From: Dechloromonas sp. A34
Lineage (GTDB): Bacteria; Pseudomonadota; Gammaproteobacteria; Burkholderiales; Rhodocyclaceae
Assembly: GCF_026261605.1 (NCBI RefSeq)
Contig: NZ_CP102486.1
Location: forward strand, 3,534,001-3,598,000
Direction: 5' to 3'
DNA: 64,000 bases
Shown: positions 45,035 to 52,427 of the stretch, piece by piece
Layout: the number at the start of each line of letters is the position of its first letter
Numbering within the stretch: position 1 is the first letter of the stretch
Notes under the pieces: generated by a model
What the model saw: the letters and a program-made list of their open reading frames with translations, nothing else
Databases searched by the model: none
What the model was told of the DNA's origin: nothing
Translations under genes and position numbers: made by a program

Positions 45035-46360
45035 TCAGAAGTAAACCTGGGCCAGGGCGTAAGCCACCACGGTCGACACGCCCACCCCGATCAATCCCGG
45101 CACCATGAAGCTGTGGTTGAGCAGGTATTTGCCGATCCGCGTCGTGCCGCTGCGGTCCATGTTGATCGCCGCCAGATCGCTCGGATAGAAGGCGAAGAAA
45201 AAGTAGGCGTAGCAGGACGGCAAAATGCCGAGTAGCAGTTGCGGCGAAAGACCCAGGGCCAAGCCGAAAGGCAGCATGATGGTCAGCGTTGCCGCCTGGC
45301 TCTTGACGAAGGCGGAGACGGCGAACATGGCCAGGGCGAAGGTCCACGGCGCGTACTCGACCATCGCCTTGATGTTGTCGACCAGGAAGGCCTCGTTGGC
45401 CTTGACAAAGGTATCGCTCATCCAGGCGATCCCGAAGATCGAGACCACCGCGATCATGCCGGCGGTGAACACCTCGGAGCGGGCGATGGCGGCTGCCTTG
45501 GTGTTGGCGGTAAAGAGGATGAAGGCGCCGAAGGCCAGCATCACCACCTGGACCACGGTCGTCATCGGAATCGGCTTGCCCTTGGCCAACGGCAACAATT
45601 GCGGAAACAGCGCCAGCACGACAATACTCAGGATGCCGGCGAAGAAGAGCACGACCGACAGCTTGGCCGTGGCCGGGAGCGCCTTGTCCAGGGTCGTCAC
45701 CGACTTCTCGACCGAAGCGCGAAACTCCGGGTCCTGCATGCGTTCGAGAAACTCCGGGTCCTGGTCGAGATCGAGGCCACGCTTGAAACTCCACAGGGCA
45801 GCGGCAATCACGCCAATCACACCGGCCGGAACGGTGATCATCAGAATCTGGCCGAGCGACACCGGCTCGCTGCTCTTCGCCGTCATCGCCAGGAAAGTCG
45901 TTACCGCCGCCGCCACCGGGCTAGCGGTGATGCCCATTTGCGAGGCGACACTGGAAATCGCCATCGGCCGCTCCGGGCGAATGCGGGTTTTAAGCGCCAC
46001 GTCGGCGATTACCGGCAGCAGCGAATACACCGCGTGACCGGTCCCGACACAGGCCGTCAGCAGGAAGGTGGACAGTGGCGCAAGCAGGGTGATCTGCTGC
46101 GGATGCTTGCGCATCACGCGTTCGGCCTGCTGAACCAGATAATCCAGCCCCCCGGCCACCTGTAGCGTCGCCGAGGCCGTGACCACAGCGAGAATGATCA
46201 GCATCACCGTCACCGGCGGCTCCGATGGCGCCACCCGGAAACCGAAACTCAGCACCGCCACACCCAGGCCGCCGATCAGCCCGAGGGCGACCCCGCCGCG
46301 GCGGATGCCGATCAGAATCGCCGTCAAAACCAGCGCGAACTGGATCCAGAATTCGAACAT
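45035..46360 (-). CDS. Dcu-type anaerobic C4-dicarboxylate transporter
   Basis: A 441-residue inner-membrane protein with ten to twelve helices and Dcu signatures (ACVGTGHAVYSLLPVIADVALKTRIRPERPMAISSVASQMGITASPVAAAV). DcuA/DcuB proteins exchange fumarate, malate and aspartate for succinate, mostly without oxygen. The ATG at 46360 follows AAGGGGAA; an in-frame ATG 54 bp upstream lacks a ribosome site. It converges on the ModE-like gene and shares its upstream region with an outer-membrane protein gene and a CRP-type site. A small hairpin (46389-46403) lies in its leader. Confidence 0.85.
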   Translation of the reverse strand: MFEFWIQFALVLTAILIGIRRGGVALGLIGGLGVAVLSFGFRVAPSEPPVTVMLIILAVVTASATLQVAGGLDYLVQQAERVMRKHPQQITLLAPLSTFLLTACVGTGHAVYSLLPVIADVALKTRIRPERPMAISSVASQMGITASPVAAAVTTFLAMTAKSSEPVSLGQILMITVPAGVIGVIAAALWSFKRGLDLDQDPEFLERMQDPEFRASVEKSVTTLDKALPATAKLSVVLFFAGILSIVVLALFPQLLPLAKGKPIPMTTVVQVVMLAFGAFILFTANTKAAAIARSEVFTAGMIAVVSIFGIAWMSDTFVKANEAFLVDNIKAMVEYAPWTFALAMFAVSAFVKSQAATLTIMLPFGLALGLSPQLLLGILPSCYAYFFFAFYPSDLAAINMDRSGTTRIGKYLLNHSFMVPGLIGVGVSTVVAYALAQVYF

Positions 46361-46474
46361 GTCATTCCCCTTGTTGCATTGAATTATTTGCTGCGTTGCA
46401 GCATTTTTAACCACTATGCCACAAGGGGATAAGGCCGGGTAGTTCGGCTTTCCACATTCATTGACCGCTCGCTA

Positions 46475-46490
46475 TGTGACCTGGGTCACA
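46475..46490. promoter_or_regulatory. CRP/FNR-family binding site (perfect CRP consensus)
   Basis: TGTGACCTGGGTCACA fits TGTGA-N6-TCACA exactly, with 7-bp arms. It lies 83 bp before the outer-membrane protein ATG and 115 bp before the divergent dicarboxylate carrier ATG, so it could serve either. Confidence 0.6.
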
Positions 46491-46572
46491 GACGCCCACT
46501 GGGCGACCAACTATAGTCGCGGGCAATCTGCCGACCTGTCCGGCAGTCGCCAACCTTTCCGGAGAGCCTCCC

Positions 46573-47127
46573 ATGAAACTGCACCGCCTGACTTCCGCCC
46601 TGCTCGTCGCTGGCCTCGCACTGGCCGCTTCCGCCAGCCATGCCGAAGGCTTCAAGTTCCTTCCCGGCCTGAACGCCGGCTTCAAGTTCGAACCGACCCT
46701 GGCCGTTTCGCTCGGCGCGATGAATGCCGCGGGCGGCAACGACGACGCGATGACGGTTTACGGCCTCGACTTCAACATGAACTGCGGCCTGATCCAGACG
46801 CCGGACAACCGCATCCGCACCCATATCCAGATCAACCATGTCGACGAGTCCGGCGTGAAATCCACCTCCTTCGAACTCTCGCCACGCTACACCCTGCCGA
46901 TTGGCGGCGGCTTCTCGGTCGGCGCCGGCCCGGCGCTGGCTATGGTCAAGGTGGATAACGGCAACACCGACAAGAACCTCTTCGGTTACGGCGCCGTCGC
47001 CGGCCTCAACTACCGTGCCGGCATGCTCTACGCCGGTGCCGACGTGCGCTATCTGAACACCAACGAACGCGACAATGTCCAGTTCGAAAACTGGGCCGTG
47101 CTGGCCAAGGTCGGCATCAACTTCTAA
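46573..47127 (+). CDS. Small outer-membrane beta-barrel protein (YfaZ/OmpW-like)
   Basis: A 184-residue exported protein with signal peptide MKLHRLTSALLVAGLALAASASHA and about eight amphipathic beta strands (alternating aromatic/hydrophobic residues, Gly-rich turns), ending in FENWAVLAKVGINF with the C-terminal Phe recognised by the barrel-assembly machinery. An exact family is not certain. A CRP-type site lies upstream and a strong terminator follows. Confidence 0.7.
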   Translation: MKLHRLTSALLVAGLALAASASHAEGFKFLPGLNAGFKFEPTLAVSLGAMNAAGGNDDAMTVYGLDFNMNCGLIQTPDNRIRTHIQINHVDESGVKSTSFELSPRYTLPIGGGFSVGAGPALAMVKVDNGNTDKNLFGYGAVAGLNYRAGMLYAGADVRYLNTNERDNVQFENWAVLAKVGINF

Positions 47128-47148
47128 CCGGGATCGGGCACAAGGTAA

Positions 47149-47177
47149 CGGGGAGGGTTTCGACCCTCCCCGTTTTT
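47149..47177 (+). terminator. Intrinsic terminator after the outer-membrane protein gene
   Basis: CGGGGAGGG / CCCTCCCCG stem with a 6-nt loop followed by TTTTT, 22 bp after the stop. Confidence 0.85.
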
Positions 47178-47478
47178 ATTTCAGCGCCCGCAGAAATTTC
47201 AGCCGGGCTGATTCCAGCTGCGGCCGGGCCGTTACGTCGACCAATCGGCTACAAGCCAGATGAAAATCGGCGAAAGCGGCCATAACCCGTGCCTCGTCGA
47301 GTTCCCGGCCCGTGCCTTTGGACTCGCTCGTCGGGCCATCCAGCGGCCTGAGCACGGCAGAGCGTGGAATGACCTGCTGCCCGCCCTCCTCCGAGGCTGC
47401 CGTCAGTGGCCCGGTTTTGACGAAAATCTGCCCCTTGTATTCAAAACGGGCGCCAATCGGCAAATGTTGAAGTTTCAT
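47176..47478 (-). CDS. Small cytoplasmic protein of unknown function
   Basis: A 100-residue protein starting at 47478 after a GGAGG site. It opens MKLQHLPIGARFEYKGQIFVKTGPLTA and contains VIPRSAVLRPLDG, which looks like a small SH3- or DUF-type beta barrel, followed by a helical tail. I do not recognise a named family. It lies between the outer-membrane protein terminator and the integron cassette region, and is probably chromosomal rather than a cassette because no attC flanks it. Confidence 0.6.
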   Translation of the reverse strand: MKLQHLPIGARFEYKGQIFVKTGPLTAASEEGGQQVIPRSAVLRPLDGPTSESKGTGRELDEARVMAAFADFHLACSRLVDVTARPQLESARLKFLRALK

Positions 47479-47599
47479 GCTTGGCCTCCGGTGCCAGTGT
47501 TGGGTTAAATGGGGAGTCTTCTGCACCCCTATTGTGCACGAGGCACGAGCGAACTCGCGTTGACAGCGTATTGCCGGGCGCATGCACCGCCCCGAAAGT

Positions 47600-47962
47600 C
47601 TATGCCGATGGATGCCGCACACGGTACGCAGCCACCGCCAGTGCCACAAGCAACGGCACAATGATCAGCAGAAGGCTTGCGACCATACCCAAAGAGAGCC
47701 ACGCGCGTTGTTCGCCTCCGCCGAAAGTAAAGGCATAGAGGTTCATTCCAAGGTACGAGCCAAGAACGAGGACCAGACAAGCCCGCGCGCCGCGCTTGAG
47801 CGCAAGGAGGCCGGCTGGAACAGACAAGACAAGTTGATTGGCCAACAACCCGAGGCCCGAGTCGTATGGCTCGAAATGTCCGGACGCAATCGCAGCAAGT
47901 GACCAACTGAGAGCGCCCAGGACGATACCCGCGGCAATGCTGCCGAGCAACCGAAAACTCAT
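47600..47962 (-). CDS. Small integral membrane protein (putative leftmost cassette gene)
   Basis: About 120 residues with four hydrophobic helices (LLGSIAAGIVLGALSWSLAAIA, LLANQLVLSVPAGLLAL, LVLVLGSYLGMNLYAF, LGMVASLLLIIVPLLVALAVAAY). I do not recognise the family. The ATG at 47962 was chosen; an in-frame GTG lies 30 bp upstream. It has the same leftward orientation as the cassette genes and lies beyond a possible degenerate attC, so it is probably the last cassette of the array. Confidence 0.5.
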   Translation of the reverse strand: MSFRLLGSIAAGIVLGALSWSLAAIASGHFEPYDSGLGLLANQLVLSVPAGLLALKRGARACLVLVLGSYLGMNLYAFTFGGGEQRAWLSLGMVASLLLIIVPLLVALAVAAYRVRHPSA

Positions 47963-47993
47963 GGCTTGGTGCCTCGGGTCACGTTTCTGCACT

Positions 47994-48041
47994 TCCTAAC
48001 AACGAATAAATTCCCTGGTCCAGTTGACTGGATTGTTACGT
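47994..48041. other. Possible degenerate attC site
   Basis: TAACAA and TTGTTA face each other across ~30 bp that contain a second small inverted repeat (CCAGT/CTGG). The outer 7-mers deviate from RYYYAAC and GTTRRRY. It lies just after the end of the acetyltransferase reading frame, as an attC would. Confidence 0.3.
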
Positions 48042-48466
48042 TCATTTCAGTAACTTCAACAAGTATTTCGGAGACTCGGAGTAGCCCTGCCGGAAGTAGA
48101 ACCGGTGAGCACTCTCTCGTCTCGCATGGCAGTGAGCCTGATTCGATCGCAGCTCCTTTCCCTTGCCAGGGCAACGGCGGCCTCTTCCAGACGGGCCCCG
48201 ACCCCGCGGCTTCGAGACGCCTCGCCAACGCAGAAATAGCTGATGCGACAGAAATCTCCTGGCAGAGCCAACTGCGGAATAAAGTGCAATGAAACGAAGC
48301 CAAGGATTTCGCCCCCTTCAATGGCGACAAGCAAGCGCGCGTCGTGGTGCTTCAATTGCTGCTCGATCTTGCTTTCGATGAACCCCTCGGTAGTCGGGTA
48401 ATCCAGCGCCGCGAGCAACGTTGCAATTGCTTTGCCATCACCGATCCTGGCTTCCCTGATCTGCAC
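48042..48466 (-). pseudogene. GNAT-family N-acetyltransferase, frameshifted cassette gene
   Basis: The frame from 48466 gives a typical GNAT N-terminus (MQIREARIGDGKAIATLLAAL), the acetyl-CoA loop (RSRGVGARLEEAAVALARE) and CDRIRLTAM, then runs into unrelated sequence and stops at 48056. In the next frame the expected GNAT end appears: HARRESAHRFYFRQGYSESP, then KYLLKLLK and a stop at 48042. One base is therefore missing near 48130. Restored length would be ~141 residues, normal for the family. It may be inactive, or the missing base may be a sequencing error. Confidence 0.75.
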
Positions 48467-48596
48467 AATCGTCCCCGAGCAAATCCAGCGTTTGGATAAC
48501 CTGCAAACACGTCAGGCAGACCGTTCGAAAAGCGATCCGCTTGCGGTAGTCAGTTGACCTCAAGCTGCGGCATGAGTTTTGGTAATGAGGGCACCG

Positions 48597-49139
48597 TCAT
48601 TGGAGAGTGGCCGAACAAGACCTGGTATTCACCTTTACCGCCAAATCGAAGTATCGGCGAGGAACGCCGCCAACGTGAGGAAGAGGCACCCACCACAGCC
48701 ACCACTCGGAATTGGAGCTATAGACCGTCACCGGCAGTTTTTCGAGAATGCATGTTCCGATACTGACAGTAGCCGTGCGGACTTGGGGTGCCCAGTGCGC
48801 AGCCCAGGTGGAATGCGATGTGAAGCAACGCGCGTACTTCTCCCGAGAGTTCTCGTACTGCGAACAATCTCCGATGCTTGGATCCGGGTGAATGGCAAGA
48901 ACATACCCTGCAGGTTCTATCGAGTGTGCTGCCGCCAGAAGCTCACCGGCAGCATCGTAGTAAGTGAGCGTCACACCATGCGGCGTACCGTAAAGCTGGC
49001 GGTCGGTCTGCAGGCCGTAGTCCTCAACGCGCATGCTCAGGGAGGCGTGGGTTGCGGAGTGCCAGTACCCCCATGCAAGAAGAGAAGCCATGACTGCAAA
49101 TGCGGCGAGAAATACCTTGGCGGTAGTGCGCATTCTCAT
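48597..49139 (-). CDS. Exported or membrane-anchored protein of unknown function (cassette gene)
   Basis: A 180-residue protein with an N-terminal helix or signal anchor (MRMRTTAKVFLAAFAVMASLLAWGYWHSA) and a periplasmic beta-rich part with four cysteines. I do not recognise the family. Its ATG overlaps the restored stop of the cupin gene (ATGA), so the two appear to form a two-gene cassette or an operon within one cassette. The overlap also supports the frameshift reading of the cupin gene. Confidence 0.55.
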   Translation of the reverse strand: MRMRTTAKVFLAAFAVMASLLAWGYWHSATHASLSMRVEDYGLQTDRQLYGTPHGVTLTYYDAAGELLAAAHSIEPAGYVLAIHPDPSIGDCSQYENSREKYARCFTSHSTWAAHWAPQVRTATVSIGTCILEKLPVTVYSSNSEWWLWWVPLPHVGGVPRRYFDLAVKVNTRSCSATLQ

Positions 49140-49560
49140 GACTTTGACTGAGTTTCCTTGGTCTTTGACCCTGGAACATACGGTTCGACCAGGTCTTGCT
49201 CGGCCGGATGGTTCCTCGCAACTACAGCGCGAGCTGGTTCGGTTGTGCTGAGGTTGATCGCCTGATGCGGAACGCCGGGGGTACAAACAAAAAGTCTCCC
49301 GCCTCACTGATGATTTCGTTTTCAAGGTCGTACCCCCAGCGTGTACAAACCTTTCCTTCGAGCACATAGATTCCCGTCTCGTAACCGATGTGGATATGCG
49401 GCTCGGCACGGGCGCCAGGTGGGATAACGACCAAATGCATGGACAGCCCAGAGGCATCGACTGTTTGACCGGAGATGCCAACGAAGTAGGGAAGGCGCTG
49501 CCGGGTCATGACCTCGCGGTCTGGCCGCAGGCCCTGGACTTTTGGATGCTTGTCTTTCAT
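49136..49560 (-). pseudogene. Cupin-domain protein, frameshifted cassette gene
   Basis: From 49560 the frame gives a small cupin: LSMHLVVIPPGARAEPHIHIGYETGIYVLEGK with the metal-binding HxH and Glu, then GDFLFVPP. After a run of five C (minus strand, near 49268-49272) the frame leaves the family and stops at 49222. Inserting one C restores PPGVPHQAINLSTTEPARA, VVARNHPAEQDLVEPYV and a stop at 49136, which is the usual cupin C-terminus. Restored length ~141 residues. The missing C in a homopolymer may be a real mutation or a sequencing error. Confidence 0.8.
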
Positions 49561-49581
49561 GGCAGTGACCTCGACTGGATG

Positions 49582-49632
49582 GCACTAGCTAGGCGGACGG
49601 CGGCTGACAGCTGGCCAACGGTCCGCTAGTGC
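49582..49632. repeat. Inverted repeat in the leader of the cupin cassette
   Basis: GCACTAG...CGGAC pairs with GTCCGCTAGTGC over 51 bp with a 5-nt bulge. It lies between the attC at 49686 and the cupin start and could be a transcript hairpin or a relic recombination site of another type; it lacks attC end motifs. Confidence 0.4.
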
Positions 49633-49678
49633 GATGGGTTGGTGGGCATGCAGGAAACAAGACAAATGTCTGCGCTGT

Positions 49679-49774
49679 TCATGACGCCCAACGCTCCGGT
49701 TCAGAAGCGGGCCGCGCAGCGGATCGTCCGCTGCAACCGGTTGTTAGACTGGGCGAGGGTGTCACTTTGGTCAT
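49679..49774 (-). CDS. 31-codon reading frame of a gene-poor mini-cassette
   Basis: An ATG at 49774 follows a perfect AAGGAGG site. The frame encodes 31 residues (MTKVTPSPSLTTGCSGRSAA...) and runs through the whole attC site at 49686-49749 before stopping at 49679. The DNA between this attC and the next one (49803) is only 53 bp, too short for a normal gene. It may be a translated leader feeding ribosomes into the next cassette or a chance frame; only the ribosome site supports it. Confidence 0.3.
   Translation of the reverse strand: MTKVTPSPSLTTGCSGRSAARPASEPERWAS
49686..49749 (-). other. attC recombination site (64 bp)
   Basis: Bounded by GCCCAAC and GTTAGAC (RYYYAAC / GTTRRRY), with internal pairing of CCGGTT/AACCGG and GCAGCGGA/TCCGCTGC arms. 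Typical short attC; it ends the 53-bp mini-cassette. Confidence 0.75.
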
Positions 49775-49802
49775 GTGTGTGCCTCCTTGGATTGCGGTCT
49801 TC

Positions 49803-49889
49803 ACCTAACGTAGAGCTAACCGGCGCTGCGCTGCTATATCGCGCAGCGTCCAGCGACTGAAAGGAGCGGGGTTGAGCGCCGGGTTAGAT
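49803..49889 (-). other. attC recombination site (87 bp)
   Basis: Bounded by ACCTAAC and GTTAGAT. The inner GGCGCTGCGC / GCGCAGCGTC arms are shared with the sites at 50735 and 51336. It directly abuts the stop of the gene at 49891. Confidence 0.85.
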
Positions 49890-49890
49890 C

Positions 49891-50724
49891 TCATTTTTCT
49901 CCGTGCTGCTGTTTTCTAAGCAAGACGTGAATTGTGGCAAGGTAAAAGTAGAACATCCAACTCAACCACAGGCTCGCGTCATAGCTCGTTTTCTGTTGGT
50001 CGTTGTGATGCCGAATACCGAAATTATTGGCAAGGTTGAATAAATCCTTCTCGTCGGCAACTGTGAGAAGCGACTTTACTTGCGGCCGTAGGTATTCAAG
50101 AATGTCTGCTAGGTCACGAACAGCTTGCCGACGATCATCAATAGTTGAACCGTGCCTGCGGTAGCGAAGCACTGCGGCATCGATTCGACCGGAGATATTC
50201 TTGTCGGTTGAAGGAATGTCCGCGTCGAAAATTTTCTCGAATCCGGCCTCTGGCTTGAGTAAGACCTCCCCGATTGCCGCTAACTCAAATGGCTTCGAAT
50301 AGTGACTGAGGACAGAATTAACCTTTTCCCGATATACAGCTTGGCCTTGGGCTTTATTGAAAGTCTCCCAATGCATGCCGCAGTTATCCCAATTGTGGTA
50401 CGTACCATCAATTGGTTTTGACACATGCTGGTAGAGGAATTCGACAACATCGAAGAAGTCATCTTCGGCGTAATGTGGTCCCATCACATGGAGCGGCCAG
50501 AGTCCCTTTTTTCGGATGGAAAGGAGCATTTCAAGTTCGACATCACGAACAACTCCGTCGATATGACCTGCATCCACGCACTCGTATCCAAATGCCTCAT
50601 GGAAATACCCGTCTTCACGCATCTGGTCGAAGACCCGAATGAAAAGGTCAACAACATCGGCTAGGGCCAATCCACTTAGATTTGGATTTGTACCTTGCCG
50701 TTGGGAGTAGTACGTATGCGTCAT
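49891..50724 (-). CDS. Cassette-encoded protein of unknown function, HEPN-like C-terminus
   Basis: A 277-residue cytoplasmic protein with lower GC than its surroundings. The N-terminal two thirds are alpha/beta without a motif I recognise. The C-terminal ~60 residues form two helices around NLANNFGIRHHNDQQ and YDASLWLSWMFYFYLATIH, which resembles the end of abortive-infection (AbiJ-like) and HEPN proteins, where an R-x-H-type motif precedes a hydrophobic helix. The HEPN reading is tentative. It is the second cassette from intI, bounded by attC sites at 50735 and 49803, and its start (MTHTYYSQRQG) lies 11 bp inside the cassette. Confidence 0.55.
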   Translation of the reverse strand: MTHTYYSQRQGTNPNLSGLALADVVDLFIRVFDQMREDGYFHEAFGYECVDAGHIDGVVRDVELEMLLSIRKKGLWPLHVMGPHYAEDDFFDVVEFLYQHVSKPIDGTYHNWDNCGMHWETFNKAQGQAVYREKVNSVLSHYSKPFELAAIGEVLLKPEAGFEKIFDADIPSTDKNISGRIDAAVLRYRRHGSTIDDRRQAVRDLADILEYLRPQVKSLLTVADEKDLFNLANNFGIRHHNDQQKTSYDASLWLSWMFYFYLATIHVLLRKQQHGEK

Positions 50725-50734
50725 GGGTTGTGAA

Positions 50735-50830
50735 ATCTAACGTAGAGGTGACCGGCGCTGCGCGGCGCTTTATCGCGCAGCGTCCAGCGTCCAGCGACCG
50801 TAGGGAGCGAGGTTGAGCGCAGTGTTGGGC
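50735..50830 (-). other. attC recombination site (96 bp)
   Basis: Bounded by ATCTAAC and GTTGGGC. Same inner arms as the site at 49803, with a 7-bp tandem repeat (CGTCCAG twice) near the middle. It abuts the stop of the gene at 50832. Confidence 0.85.
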
Positions 50831-50831
50831 A

Positions 50832-51299
50832 TCATGTGCTCCGCATTCCTTTGATGCGGGATTTCAATGCAACAAGAGACTCTTTGGCCGCGAGGAAAGC
50901 GGCATTGAACTCAGACAACGCATCCTCCCGACGCTTGCGCATTAACTTCCCTGAGTTGGTCAGAACTTGAAGTTCGTAGTGGACTGTGCTGTCGTCTTCG
51001 GTTTTTCCAACCGAGATCACAGGATGAGAACCGGTATCGTGATGGGCGAAGGCGTTTCTCAATGCCATAACTTTGTGAAGTGCGTCTTGCTCCAATCTGA
51101 AGTCAAGCTCGTGGGCAATTGCTGCGGCGACCTTTACCTTTGCACCCATTGGCATTATTGAGCTATCCAGGATTACGTTCCAAAAGAACATGAATGGTTC
51201 CTTTCGGGGTTCGCAAAAGTCCTCAATGACTTGGTTCAGGATATTTTCAATGAGTGCTGCGCGGTCAACTACACGAACGAGGTCACTGTGCTCAGACAT
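50832..51299 (-). CDS. Cassette-encoded HEPN-like protein (first cassette)
   Basis: A 155-residue, mostly helical cytoplasmic protein. LHKVMALRNAFAHHD matches the Rx4-6H motif (R-NAFA-H) that marks HEPN RNase-like domains, and helices before and after it fit the four-helix HEPN bundle (LIENILNQVIEDFC; SEFNAAFLAAKESLVALKSRI). HEPN proteins are common in toxin-antitoxin and antiphage systems, but some are non-catalytic (MltR-like). No antitoxin gene is in the same cassette. It is the cassette nearest intI, where a resident promoter would express it best. Confidence 0.6.
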   Translation of the reverse strand: MSEHSDLVRVVDRAALIENILNQVIEDFCEPRKEPFMFFWNVILDSSIMPMGAKVKVAAAIAHELDFRLEQDALHKVMALRNAFAHHDTGSHPVISVGKTEDDSTVHYELQVLTNSGKLMRKRREDALSEFNAAFLAAKESLVALKSRIKGMRST

Positions 51300-51335
51300 T
51301 TCTAGTAATCCTCAGCAGGATAAGTAGTTGATGTT

Positions 51336-51406
51336 GCCCAACGTAGAGCTAACCGGCGCTGCGCAGCTTTATCGCGCAGCGTCCAGAGAGCGAAGCAATT
51401 GAGGTT
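51336..51406 (-). other. Incomplete attC abutting the integrase gene
   Basis: Starts with GCCCAAC and shares the first ~50 bp (inner arms included) with the sites at 49803 and 50735. The far end lacks a GTTRRRY box and runs into the intI start 7 bp later. An attI site would be expected here. Confidence 0.65.
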
Positions 51407-51412
51407 TACGTC

Positions 51413-52417
51413 ATGGAGACCGCGCGCCCCGTAACCCTGATCGATCGAGTTCGCGAGACGATTCGCTACAAGCATTACAGTCTAAGAACCGAGCAGGATT
51501 ATGTCGAGTGGATTCGCCGCTTTGTCCGTTATCACCAGCGGCGGCATCCGAAAGAGATGGGGGCGGATGAGGTTCGTGCCTTTCTCGGGCACCTGGCGGC
51601 TGACCTCAAGGTTGCCGCTGCAACGCACCAGCAGGCACTGTCTGCCCTGCTGTTTCTTTACCGAGAAGTTCTCGGCGTCACGCTACCCTGGCTGGATGAT
51701 CTGGTCCGGCCAAAAAAACCGAAACGCCTGCCGGTCGTCTTGTCCCAGGCTGAAGTAAGGCGATTGCTGGAGAATCTCGTCGGCACCCACGCCTTGATGG
51801 CCCATTTACTTTATGGAGCGGGAATGCGACTGATGGAGTGCGTGCGCCTGCGCATCAAGGATGTTGATTTCGATCGGGGAGAAATACTGATTCGCGATGG
51901 CAAGGGGGCCAAGGATCGGGTCACGGTATTGCCCCAGTCCATGATTCCGGCATTGCGCAAGCATTTGCAGCGCGTGCCTCAGCTTTGGGAAGCTGACCGG
52001 TCAGCGGGACGGCAAGGCGTCTATTTGCCCGAAGCACTAGCCAGAAAATTTCCGAATGCACCCCGTGAGTAGGGATGGTTCTGGTGTTTCCCGGCCAGGG
52101 AGCTGTCAACCGATCCACGCACCGCCATTGAGCGGCGGCACCATACGCACGAACAGGCCCTGCAACGGGCCATCAAGCGCGCCCTGGTCGAGGCAGGAAT
52201 TGCCAAGCCGGCCTCGACGCACACCTTGCGCCATTCCTTCGCGACCCACCTGCTGCAAAGCGGCTACGACATCCGCACGGTGCAGGAATTGCTGGGTCAC
52301 TCGGATGTCTCGACTACCATGATCTACACGCATGTAATGAATCGTGGCGGTCGTGGCGTTGTCAGTCCGGCTGACGCCCTGGCGGCAGAGCATTACGTCG
52401 TCCCCGCCGGGGCGTAA
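51413..52417 (+). pseudogene. intI: Integron integrase with internal TAG (W to stop)
   Basis: A tyrosine recombinase of IntI type. Codon 220 is TAG at 52070-52072; the same frame then continues [17 protein letters not shown] and [12 protein letters not shown] to a stop at 52415, giving 334 codons, the normal IntI length. IntI proteins have Trp at the interrupted position, so TGG to TAG is the likely change. Upstream of the stop lie the N-terminal SAM-like domain and catalytic Arg139 (GAGMRLMEC). Lost downstream are His270, Arg273, His296 and the nucleophile Tyr305, so the 219-residue product cannot recombine. A start at the downstream fragment has no ribosome site. Amber suppression or a sequencing error would restore it. 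Confidence 0.88.
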
Positions 52418-52427
52418 GCCGGGGGAT

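Larger units (their letters stand above)
47600..52417. mobile_element. Chromosomal integron: defective integrase and leftward cassette array
   Basis: An IntI-type integrase gene (51413-52417, plus strand) adjoins a series of short, minus-strand genes without functional relation. Three complete attC sites and one partial site separate genes or lie next to intI (49686-49749, 49803-49889, 50735-50830, 51336-51406). Orientation is canonical: cassettes are read away from intI. GC content drops and codon use changes relative to the flanks. The left boundary is not defined, as no clear attC follows the last gene near 47600. No attI was recognised between the first cassette and intI; an incomplete attC stands in its place. 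Confidence 0.8.

Noticed and set aside
46389..46403. TGCTGC-GTT-GCAGCA hairpin followed by TTTTT as a plus-strand terminator
   Set aside because: No plus-strand transcript is expected there, and the stem is only 6 bp. It lies in the leader of the leftward carrier gene, so at most a leader structure.
51413..52417. Phage integrase or XerC/D-like recombinase
   Set aside because: The extra IntI-specific segment before the HxxR motif and adjacent attC sites identify an integron integrase; no phage genes are present.
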